Shown one piece after another: positions 44,827 to 52,101 of a stretch of 64,000 nucleotides of DNA. Origin of the DNA: Kytococcus schroeteri. GTDB taxonomy: Bacteria; Actinomycetota; Actinomycetes; Actinomycetales; Dermatophilaceae. The stretch spans positions 19,306-83,305 of the forward strand of contig NZ_JBHLVH010000018.1 in assembly GCF_042433515.1 (NCBI RefSeq). Reading direction: 5' to 3'. Below the pieces are notes generated by a model that saw only the letters and a list, made by a program, of their open reading frames with translations, was not told where the DNA came from and did no database searches. Position numbers and translations under genes: made by a program. Position 1 is the stretch's first letter. Each line of letters starts with the position of its first letter.

Positions 44827-45477
44827 TCAGCCGCGGGACCCGAGGTGGGCGGCGAGCCAGAGCGCCCCGGCGGCAAGGGGGACGGTCAGCGGCATCGCCA
44901 CCGCCATCATCGGCCAGGGCAGGGGCGTGGACGGGGGTTCCACCACCAGCAGCAGCGCGCCGACCCCCGCCGCCGCGCCCACTCCGGTCACGGCGGCGAG
45001 CGCCAGGGCCAGCAGTCCCCCGCCGCAGCCCACGCGCCACATGGCGCCCAGGGCCATGCCGGTGGACGCCGCCAAGGTGTACTCGGCCAGCAGCCCGGCG
45101 ACCAAGGCCACCCACGCGAGGACAGGCACGGTCACCTCGTCCCACGCGGCGGTCACCACGAGCCCCACCACCGAGGCGGTGGCCATCAGCGCGGACAGGC
45201 CCGCCCCGGCGAGCCACAGCCCCGTGGTGTCGGGACGGACGTGCAGGTTCTTCACGGAGTGCGGGAAGGCCCACATCGTGGCGAGCAGCGCGCTGAGGGT
45301 CCCCGTGAACCAGGCCGTGGCGAGCCCCGGGTCCTCCTTGCGCACGAGGAAGAACCACCAGGCCGCGCCCATGGCCAGCCAGAGCGACGCCGCGTAGGCG
45401 GCCCAGGGCAGCACGGCGCGCAGGGTGCCGCGCGTGCCCACCGAATGGCGGGTGACGGGAACGGAGGTGGGAAGCAC
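44827..45477 (-). CDS. hypothetical multipass membrane protein
   Basis: The 216-residue protein has about six hydrophobic helices, beginning LPWAAYAASLWLAMGAAWWF. I recognise no family. It lies 43 nt after the gene at 45521 on the same strand and could be part of a phoD transcription unit. Confidence 0.6.
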   Translation of the reverse strand: MLPTSVPVTRHSVGTRGTLRAVLPWAAYAASLWLAMGAAWWFFLVRKEDPGLATAWFTGTLSALLATMWAFPHSVKNLHVRPDTTGLWLAGAGLSALMATASVVGLVVTAAWDEVTVPVLAWVALVAGLLAEYTLAASTGMALGAMWRVGCGGGLLALALAAVTGVGAAAGVGALLLVVEPPSTPLPWPMMAVAMPLTVPLAAGALWLAAHLGSRG

Positions 45478-45520
45478 CCGTGAATTCTGGCCGATGGGGG
45501 TGGGGGCCGGGCGAGGAGGG

Positions 45521-46357
45521 TCAGGCCAGGTCGAACAGGCCCGCGGCGTCCCAGGCGAGCCATCCCCCCTCGGCGAGGGTCGCCGTCAGCAGGTGCTCAC
45601 CGGCGGGCAGGGGCGAGGGCAGCTCCCACTCCAACGACACCGGGCGCAGCGGCGTGTCCGGCAGGGTGGCGTCGCCCTCACGCGACCCCTTGGTGGCTCC
45701 TCGCGGCAGGTCCGTGGCCTGCTGCCAGGTGCCCAACGCCACCTCGAGCCGGCCTCCCAGGCGCGTGGTGTCGATGCCCCACAGGGCCACGGCGGGGCGG
45801 GACACCGGGCGGTCGGCGCGCACGGTCCAGCGCAGGGTGTAGGCGCGCGAGCCGGCCCACGTGTCGCCCGGCCCGGGCAGCAGGTAGGGCCACTGCGCGG
45901 GTCCGTCATCGGGGCCGACGGTGATGAGCCCGTCCGGGTGCTCGGTGGCGATGGCCTTGTACCCCGCCGGGGCGTGGCGCAGCTCCAGGCTGCGGCGGTC
46001 GAAGTCACCCACCTGGGCTACCGGGCACCCGGTGGTGACCGACGGCAGCGAGTGGGCGCGCTCGGGGCGGGAGGGACGCGACCAGCGGCCGGCGGCGTCG
46101 ACCGTGACCACCACGTACACCCACTCCTCCCCCTCAGGCGAGCGCCCACCGTGCTCCCAGCGGGGGTAGACGGTGCGGGCCAGCAGCGTGTCGTCACCGA
46201 GGTGGCGCAGTCCACGCTCGGCGCGCCCGGCGGGCACGGCGTGCACGCGGTAGTGGTCCACCAGGGGGCCGTGGGCGCGCGGCTCCCAGGCGAGGTGGAC
46301 CGTCATCAGGGCGCCGGTGGCGGTCAGGCCGGTCACGGGGCGGGGGTGGTGGGTCAT
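45521..46357 (-). CDS. FnIII-like plus carbohydrate-binding-like protein
   Basis: The 278-residue protein has an N-terminal fibronectin-III-like piece (VTGLTATGALMTVHLAWEP, then DHYRVHAV and WVYVVVTVDAAGRWS) and a C-terminal half that resembles the galactose-binding-like last domain of PL4 polysaccharide lyases: QVGDFDRRSLELRH, a WPYLLPGPGDTWAGSRAY block, ALWGIDTTRLGGRLEVALG and WLAWDAAGLFDL. No catalytic lyase domain and no signal peptide are present. GAGAGGA precedes the ATG. It follows phoD by 28 nt and is probably coexpressed with it. Confidence 0.6.
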   Translation of the reverse strand: MTHHPRPVTGLTATGALMTVHLAWEPRAHGPLVDHYRVHAVPAGRAERGLRHLGDDTLLARTVYPRWEHGGRSPEGEEWVYVVVTVDAAGRWSRPSRPERAHSLPSVTTGCPVAQVGDFDRRSLELRHAPAGYKAIATEHPDGLITVGPDDGPAQWPYLLPGPGDTWAGSRAYTLRWTVRADRPVSRPAVALWGIDTTRLGGRLEVALGTWQQATDLPRGATKGSREGDATLPDTPLRPVSLEWELPSPLPAGEHLLTATLAEGGWLAWDAAGLFDLA

Positions 46358-46385
46358 GGGGGTCCTCTCGAGAGGGCGGGTCAGC

Positions 46386-47948
46386 TCAGGACAGGAGGCG
46401 GCGCGAGCCGGCCGGGGTGCGGAAGGCGAAGGCCGTCCGGGCGGGGGCGGTGTCGTCGGCCTCGACCCACGGCACCACCACGAAGCGCGAGCGCATCTCC
46501 TGCGGGGTGAGGGTCACGTGCACGTAGCCGCGGCGGGCGTCCATGGCGCGCACGTACGGGTGGGCGGTCCAGTCCGGGTGGCCGCCGGGCTTGCCGTCGC
46601 CGTCGGAGGCGATGGAGCTGCAGATCAGCTCCACGGCCACCGGCTCGGCCTCAGGGGCGGGTGCCGTCGGGTCGGCCCACAGCTCGGCGGCGGCGTGGTG
46701 GTGGATGTCGCCGGTGAGCACCACCGGGTTGCTCACCCGGGCCAGCTGGTCCATCAGCCGCTGGCGGGCGGCCGGGAAGCCGTCCCACTGGTCCACCCGG
46801 TCGTCGGTGACCGGCACCATCGCCACGCCGTCGGCCAGCAGGTTCCACTGCGCCGGGGAGGTGCGCAGACGCTCGGTGAGCCACGCCTCCTGCGCGGCAC
46901 CCAGGATGCTGCGCTCGGGGTCGGCGACGCGCTGCTCGTCCTGCGGCACCGGGTCGCGGAACTGGCGGGTGTCCAGCACCGAGAGGCGCGCCAGGCGGCC
47001 GACGTCCAGGGAGTGGTGGATGCGGCTGTGCGGCCCCTCGGGCAGGGCGGCCGGCCCCAGCGGCAGGTTCTCGTAGTACGCCCGGTAGGCCACCGCGCGG
47101 CGCAACAGGAAGTCCTCCTCGCTGAGGCCGTACTGCGACTGGCTGCCCGCGTAGTTGTTCTCCACCTCGTGGTCGTCCCAGGTGGCCACCATCGCGGCCC
47201 GGGCGTGGGCGGCCTGCAGGTGCGGGTCGGTCTTGAACAGGGAGTAGCGCAGGCGGTACTGGGCCAGGGTCTGCACCTCCTGGGTGTGCTCGGGGCCCAG
47301 CTCCACGCCGTGGCGCCACAGGTTGTCGCCGCTGCGGATGCCGTACTCGTAGATGTAGTCGCCGGTGAACACGATGAGGTCCAGGTCGGTCTCGGCCGCC
47401 AGGTGCTTCCACGCGGTGAAGTGCCCGTGGTACCAGGCCTGGCAGGAGGCGACCCCCAGCGAGAAGGAGGCCACGTCGGCGCCGGCCGCCGGCAGGGTGC
47501 GGAAGCGGCCGGCGGGGCTGGTGTGGCGGCCGGTGCGGAAGCGGTAGTGGTACTCGGTGGCGGGCTCGAGGCCGGTGACCTGCGGGTGCACGGAGTGGGC
47601 GAGCTCCGGCTGGGCCAGGGCGTGGCCGTGGGCGACCCGGCGGGTGAACCCCGCATCGCGGGCCACCTCCCAGCGCACCAACACGGGGTGCCGGGGCATG
47701 CCGCCGTGCCCGTCGGCGGCCAGCGGGTCGGTGGCCAGTCGGGTCCACAGCACCATCGAGTCCGGCCCCGGAGTGCCGGCCGCGACGCCGAGGGTGAACG
47801 GGTTGGTGCGCGGCGGCGGGCCGCCGGCCGATGCGGGCGCCTCCACACCCAGGGCGAGGGTGGTGGCCGAGAGGCCGGCGACCCCCAGCAGGGTGCGGCG
47901 GGAGACGCCGGTGGTGTCCGGGGCGGGGCGGTGGAGCGTGGAAGGCAT
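46386..47948 (-). CDS. phoD: alkaline phosphatase D, Tat-exported
   Basis: The 520-residue precursor has a twin-arginine signal (VSRRTLLGVAGL, arginines 17-18) and the PhoD layout: an N-terminal FnIII-like domain (TLGVAAGTPGPDSMVLWTRL) and a metallophosphatase with VASCQAWYHGHF, LIVFTGDYIYEYG, TWDDHEVENNY, and VLTGDIHHHAAAEL. PhoD hydrolyses phosphate esters outside the cell and is a classic phosphate-starvation protein. A four- to five-unit PHO-box-like array lies 23 nt upstream, so PhoP control is likely. Confidence 0.93.
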   Translation of the reverse strand: MPSTLHRPAPDTTGVSRRTLLGVAGLSATTLALGVEAPASAGGPPPRTNPFTLGVAAGTPGPDSMVLWTRLATDPLAADGHGGMPRHPVLVRWEVARDAGFTRRVAHGHALAQPELAHSVHPQVTGLEPATEYHYRFRTGRHTSPAGRFRTLPAAGADVASFSLGVASCQAWYHGHFTAWKHLAAETDLDLIVFTGDYIYEYGIRSGDNLWRHGVELGPEHTQEVQTLAQYRLRYSLFKTDPHLQAAHARAAMVATWDDHEVENNYAGSQSQYGLSEEDFLLRRAVAYRAYYENLPLGPAALPEGPHSRIHHSLDVGRLARLSVLDTRQFRDPVPQDEQRVADPERSILGAAQEAWLTERLRTSPAQWNLLADGVAMVPVTDDRVDQWDGFPAARQRLMDQLARVSNPVVLTGDIHHHAAAELWADPTAPAPEAEPVAVELICSSIASDGDGKPGGHPDWTAHPYVRAMDARRGYVHVTLTPQEMRSRFVVVPWVEADDTAPARTAFAFRTPAGSRRLLS

Positions 47949-47970
47949 GTGGGGCAGGACAGTTCACGCG

Positions 47971-48021
47971 TGTGAACGCGGGGGCAGCGCGGCGTGACGG
48001 GGGCGTGAGGGGCGGGTGAAC
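47971..48021 (-). promoter_or_regulatory. PHO box (PhoP site) upstream of phoD
   Basis: Read in the phoD direction, 11-bp units begin GTTCACC (48021), CCTCACG (48010), CGTCACG (47999), a degenerate GCTGCCC (47988) and GTTCACA (47977). GTTCACC at 11-bp spacing is the established direct-repeat unit of actinobacterial PHO boxes. Its place upstream of phoD supports the call. Confidence 0.75.
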
Positions 48022-48060
48022 GGTGGGTGCGGGGGGGGCTGCACGTGGCAGGGTGCCGGC

Positions 48061-48789
48061 ATGCTCGCCGACCAGCCGCCCCTCGTCGCCGTACGCCCCG
48101 ACCCGACCGCAGACGTGCCCGCCAACAGGTGGCCGGTGACCGTCCCCGCCATCGCGCAGGTGCTGCGGCAGGGGTTCGAGCCGGCCCCCGGCATCACCCT
48201 GCTGGTGGGCGAGAACGGCTCCGGCAAGTCGACGCTGCTGGAGGGCGTGGCCGAGGCGTTCGGGCTCAACGTGGAAGGCGGCTCGCGCCACGCGCGACAC
48301 AGCACGCGACGCAGCGAGTCACCCCTGGCCGAGTGGCTCCGCGTGCAGCGCGGGGTCGGGGCGCCGCGCGACGGCTTCTTCCTGCGCGCCGAGACGATGC
48401 ATGCCTTCTACACCTACCTGGAGCAGAACCCCAGCCCCAGCGCGCTCGAACCGCGCTTCCACGAGATGAGCCACGGCGAGTCCTTCCTGGCCCTGCTGGA
48501 GTCCCGCTTCACCCGGGCGGGGTTCTACTGCCTCGACGAGCCGGAGGCGGCCCTGTCGTTCCAGTCGACCCTGCACCTCATGGCCACCCTGGACCGGCTG
48601 GCGGCCGACGGGGCGCAGGTGCTGTGCGCCACGCACTCCCCCGTGCTGGCGGCGCTGCCCGGGGCGCGGATCCTGGAGCTGGGCGAGTGGGGACTCCGCG
48701 AGGCCGCGTGGGACGACCTGGAGCTGGTGGGGCACTGGCGGGCGTTCCTCGACGCGCCGCCGCGGTACCTGCGGCACCTGGTGGGGTGA
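48061..48789 (+). CDS. AAA-type ATPase, SMC/ABC-like P-loop protein
   Basis: The 242-residue protein has Walker A VGENGSGKST, a short insertion, signature-like MSHGESFLALL, Walker B GFYCLDEPEAAL and a switch CATHSPVLA. This is the compact ABC-ATPase form (YbbL/COG3910 type) common in bacteria; its function is not established. Its stop overlaps a GTG that opens the DUF6454-like pseudogene (GTGA). Confidence 0.82.
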   Translation: MLADQPPLVAVRPDPTADVPANRWPVTVPAIAQVLRQGFEPAPGITLLVGENGSGKSTLLEGVAEAFGLNVEGGSRHARHSTRRSESPLAEWLRVQRGVGAPRDGFFLRAETMHAFYTYLEQNPSPSALEPRFHEMSHGESFLALLESRFTRAGFYCLDEPEAALSFQSTLHLMATLDRLAADGAQVLCATHSPVLAALPGARILELGEWGLREAAWDDLELVGHWRAFLDAPPRYLRHLVG

Positions 48790-49500
48790 GGCAGCACCAC
48801 CCCGCGTTCGCCCACTCCACACCCGGCGGCCCCTCGGCGGCCGCCCTCCTGGGCACGGCCGCGCTCTCTACCACCGCCGACTCCGGCGGCGGGCGCGCGG
48901 GCCACCCCCGCGACGAGCGGCTGGTGAACACCGTGAGCCAGACCTCCCGCTCCACCGCGTGGAAGCACACCGGCACCACCGACCTGAAGTTCAAGGCCTT
49001 CCACCCGCAGGCCACGGAGGTGGACGGCGACGAGCTGGGTGAAGGGCACATCCACCACCCCGGCGGCATCGACGTGGACGAGGAGTCCATCTGGGTGCCG
49101 GTGGCCGAGCACCGGCCCGACTCGCGCGCGATCGTCTACCGCATCGACCGCGACACGCTCGAAGTCACCGAGGTGTTCCGGGTGGACGACCACGTGGGCG
49201 GGATCGTCCACGACCGCGACCGCCACCGGCTCGTGGGGCAGTCGTGGGGCTCGCGCCGGTTCTACGAGTGGTCGACGGACGGCCGGCTGCGCGACAAGCG
49301 GATGAACGACAGCCACTTCATCGACTACCAGGACTGCGAGTCCGTCCGCCGTTCCAAGATGCTGTGCTCCGGCGTGGCCAACCTGCCCCAGGCGCCCGGG
49401 CACTCCGGTCAGTACGAGCTGGGCGGCCCCGGACGACTCCGACGAGGGCGCCGGCACGCAGATCCTGCGCTACGAGGCGGACGTCGAGCTGCTGAAGTGA
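48786..49500 (+). pseudogene. decayed DUF6454-like protein
   Basis: The frame from the GTG at 48786 includes long DUF6454-type blocks: HHPGGIDVDEESIWVPVAEH, RVDDHVGGIVHDRDRH, GQSWGSRRFYEWS, SHFIDYQDCESV and KMLCSGVANLP. After YELGG about 45 residues of the family are missing, and the tail DSDEGAGTQILRYEADVELL is in another frame ending at 49500. Another stretch seems lost in-frame after FHPQ. With two internal deletions and a frameshift it is unlikely to be functional. Confidence 0.72.
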
Positions 49501-49513
49501 GGGGGCGGGCCCG

Positions 49514-50088
49514 TCAGATCTGCTGGAGTCGCACCCTCACCCGGTCCGCGAAGGCCGGGCAACCAGCACGCTCCAGAGCCTGCGGCAGGTCGATGTCCAC
49601 CGGCTCGCCGCGGCATGGCGCCTGCTCCACGTAGTAGTCGCGGTTCCGAGCTGTCGCTGCCCGCACCACGTGCGGGGCACTGTCGTCGACGAGCAGGAAG
49701 AACTCGTCGGCGGTGTGGACCTCGTGGTGCAGGGCGTCCTGCTCGTCCTCGCTTGCGGGCCGGAGGTGGCGGACGTTGGCTGTCACGAGGAGGTCTGCCC
49801 GGCAGTGCTCGGCCAGGGCGCGGACGTGGATGTCCCCGGCGTCCGCTGGGCGCGGCATATCACCGGGGACCACGTAGTCGCGCACCCGCCCGTCGGGAAA
49901 GACCGTCTCGAAGGCCTCAGCAACCTTGGCCGTCACGCCACCGTCCACCTCGGGGTGTCGCCGACGGACCACGCGACCCGATAGAGCCCCGGCCCCTCTT
50001 GGTGCAGGAGCGCCAGCCAGTCCCGCAACGTGCGAGAGGCCCAGACGTTGGAGTCGACCACCACCAAGTGCGTCCGGCCACCGATCAC
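49514..50088 (-). pseudogene. broken PIN-domain toxin
   Basis: From a GTG at 50088 (GGAAGG upstream) the frame reads LVVVDSNVWASRTLRDWLAL and LYRVAWSV, the start of a PIN domain, and then falls out of frame to an early stop. The remaining sequence RHPEVDGGVTAKVAEAFETV, ADLLVTANVRHLRP and so on continues in a second frame to 49514. About ten residues between the halves (the usual ILAEVLYRLR-like helix) are missing. The antitoxin gene directly upstream is intact. Confidence 0.7.
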
Positions 50089-50118
50089 ATCGAGTCCTTC
50101 CCGCCAGGACGACGGAGG

Positions 50119-50559
50119 TCAGTCCGTCAGCCCTCCCTCGTCCTGAGCACGTCGCAACGCGTCGAAGGCGTCACGGCGCTGCTGCTGTGCCCTCTCTCGC
50201 GCCTCCAGCACATCCGCCGTGCGCAGACGGGTGTGGCTGCCCACCTTGTGGGCGGGGATCTCGCCCGCACGGACACGCTTCATCAACGTGGGGCGGGAGA
50301 TCTCGAGCATCTCGGCAGCCAGGGTGGTCGTGACCTCCTCCGGCAACTCACCCACCGTGACGCGGCGCCCCTCGGCGACGGACTCCACGATGCGCCGCAG
50401 CAACGGCTGCAGCGCGTCCGGAAGCTCGACGAACGAGTCCCCGCGGGACACAGCGAACCGCGGCGCAGCCTGACCGGCTCGTCCAGGCATGGTTCGCCGG
50501 GCGGCTTCGGCCTGGTCACGGGTGACGTGCACGGACTCACGGTCCACGACGGTGGGCAT
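50119..50559 (-). CDS. helix-turn-helix antitoxin for a PIN toxin
   Basis: The 146-residue protein has an excisionase-like helix-turn-helix (residues about 77-118: TTTLAAEMLEISRPTLMKRV, then AHKVGSHTRLR) and a charged C-terminal tail. Such proteins precede PIN toxins of the DNA-binding antitoxin type in many actinobacteria. Here the toxin gene 30 nt downstream is broken, so the antitoxin is an orphan. Base composition is less GC-biased than in neighbouring housekeeping genes. An AT-rich promoter-like stretch (50601-50625) lies upstream. Confidence 0.72.
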   Translation of the reverse strand: MPTVVDRESVHVTRDQAEAARRTMPGRAGQAAPRFAVSRGDSFVELPDALQPLLRRIVESVAEGRRVTVGELPEEVTTTLAAEMLEISRPTLMKRVRAGEIPAHKVGSHTRLRTADVLEARERAQQQRRDAFDALRRAQDEGGLTD

Positions 50560-50832
50560 GGCACCCTCCCTCTCTCACTGTGCGGAAAGGTCACACTACG
50601 CGTTTTCAGATATAAGTGCAATGCCTATCGCTCCATCGGCCCTGATGGAGGGGTCGACGGCTCGCTCGGGCCGCGCCGCGCTGCACCAGCCAAGCCTGCG
50701 GCTCGGCGGGGTGATCGCACAGACGCCGGGCGGCGCCTGACGCCCCCGCGGCAGTGGCACCATCGGAGCGACGCCCCGTCACTCCCGGGCGTCGAACCAA
50801 TACCGGTGGTCGCTTCACACATGGAGTTCTCC
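50560..50832. other. intergenic region with AT-rich promoter island
   Basis: 273 nt between two divergent genes. It holds an unusually AT-rich block, TTTTCAGATATAAGTGCAAT (50603-50622), and a hairpin CTCCATC/GATGGAG (50631-50650). No gene is visible. Confidence 0.5.
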
Positions 50833-51447
50833 ATGTACCGCCGCCTCGCCCTGCTTGCCCTCGCCAGCGCTGTCGCCGTCACCAGCCTCACCGCGTGTGG
50901 TGGCAAGGAAGCGCTCACCGAGGAGAACTTCCCGCTCGAGGGCTACACCGCCACGCAGAACGCGACGGACGAGTCCTCCGACTCCGAGGACGACGGCACC
51001 TTCGAGGACCTGATCTTCATGTTCGATGACGTGCCGGATGGCTGCAAGGAGGCTGGCAAGGCTCTCGACGAGGCGGAGTTCTTCAAGAAGGAGGGTCCCG
51101 AGTCGCCCAAGGCCACCTTCAAGAACGGGGAGAAGGACGCTGAGGTCACCATCAGCGGCAAGACCGACAACTACGACAAGGGCATGGACGCCGTCGAGAA
51201 GTTCGCCGACGAGTGCGGGGAGCTCAAGGGCGGGCCGCACGGCATGAAGATGCAGGTCGACAGGCTGGACGAGAAGGACGCCCGAGGCATCAAGATGCGC
51301 GCGGGCGCCATGGGTGAGAGCCAGAGCTTCGTCATGGCCGTGACCAAGGTGGGTGGCAACCTGGTCGGGGTCTCGGGCGAGGGCCTCTCCAAGGACGACA
51401 CCCTGAAGATCCTCGAGGCGCAGAAGAAGGCCGTCGAGGAGAAGTGA
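50833..51447 (+). CDS. small secreted lipoprotein of unknown function
   Basis: The 204-residue precursor has a signal peptide MYRRLALLALASAVAVTSLT followed by the lipobox cysteine. The mature part is acidic and lysine-rich, with a repeated acidic patch (DESSDSEDDG) and two cysteines (VPDGCKEAG, ADECGELKG) that could pair. I recognise no family. The ATG at 50833 has GGAG 6 nt upstream; one 12 nt earlier is less likely. A terminator follows. Confidence 0.75.
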   Translation: MYRRLALLALASAVAVTSLTACGGKEALTEENFPLEGYTATQNATDESSDSEDDGTFEDLIFMFDDVPDGCKEAGKALDEAEFFKKEGPESPKATFKNGEKDAEVTISGKTDNYDKGMDAVEKFADECGELKGGPHGMKMQVDRLDEKDARGIKMRAGAMGESQSFVMAVTKVGGNLVGVSGEGLSKDDTLKILEAQKKAVEEK

Positions 51448-51448
51448 G

Positions 51449-51486
51449 GCGGAGGGAGCCGGGCCGTCGCGGCCCGGCCCCTCCGC
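51449..51486. terminator. bidirectional hairpin
   Basis: GCGGAGGGAGCCGGGCCG (51449-51466) pairs with CGGCCCGGCCCCTCCGC (51470-51486) with one bulged base and a TCG loop. It lies between convergent genes. Confidence 0.75.
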
Positions 51487-51761
51487 TCACCGCTGCTCCG
51501 ACTGACTGACCACGAAGAGCAGGACAAGGGCGCCCAGCCCGATGACGGCCGCCCACGACAGCGGGATGCGCCCGAGGCGCTCGTTGACCAGGTCCCAGAA
51601 GGCGGCACCTGCGAACCCGACCGCCCACGGCACCACCGTGACCAGGAAGCCCTCGCCGTCGGCGAGCACCGCCGTCGCCCAGCCCGCAGGAAACGCAGCA
51701 CGGCCCACCTCCCCAGGGGCTCGACGACGGCGGGCGGGTCGGTCCAGTCGGCGATGAACAC
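51487..51761 (-). pseudogene. frameshifted small membrane protein
   Basis: A GTG at 51761 with AAGGAG 6 nt upstream opens VFIADWTDPPAVVEPLGRWA and VLRFLRAG; the continuation WATAVLADGEGFLVTVVPWA, then a second helix and VSQSEQR*, is in another frame. One base change in the GC-rich run near 51680 would join them into a protein of about 90 residues with two membrane helices. It may be a real lesion or a sequencing error. Confidence 0.55.
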
Positions 51762-51884
51762 AGCAACTCCTTGGTCCGGGAACGGTTCCCCAGCACCGTG
51801 GCAGCCACCTCCGACGACATCCTTCCGGCGATGTGTGCGGACCCCCGACGCACGGTGACGCTCCGACCACCCGAAGGAGTTGCC

Positions 51885-52055
51885 GTGCCCGTCCTCGTGT
51901 TCCTCGCCGCGTTCGTCGCGACCCTCGTCATCGCCCCCTTCCTCGGGAGCATCGCCGACGCGATCCGCGCCGTCATCGTGTGGGGCTTCGTGCTCACCGT
52001 GCTCACCGTCATCTTCTGGCCCGTTCTCAGTGTGGTGTTCGGCCTGCTGCCCTGA
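51885..52055 (+). CDS. 56-residue two-helix membrane protein
   Basis: A GTG with AAGGAG 5 nt upstream opens a protein of two hydrophobic helices (VLVFLAAFVATLVIAPFLGS and FVLTVLTVIFWPVLSVVFGL) with a short polar turn. No family recognised. It is divergent from the frameshifted small membrane gene, with a similar ribosome-site sequence. Confidence 0.6.
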   Translation: MPVLVFLAAFVATLVIAPFLGSIADAIRAVIVWGFVLTVLTVIFWPVLSVVFGLLP

Positions 52056-52101
52056 GGCGCGCCGGGTCTGAGACAGTGGCCCTCCAACGCGAGGAGGCGC
52101 C

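Noticed and set aside
44760..44830. tRNA-like GGCTCAGCGGCAGGATGCC stretch
   Set aside because: No acceptor stem, anticodon arm or T-arm could be matched around it.
48027..48040. Run of Gs before the ATPase gene as a phase-variable tract
   Set aside because: Only eight Gs, outside the coding frame chosen from the ATG at 48061, and not in an obvious promoter spacer.
50489..50740. Plus-strand 83-codon frame over the antitoxin start and intergenic region
   Set aside because: No ribosome site, it overlaps a real gene in antisense, and composition is not protein-like.
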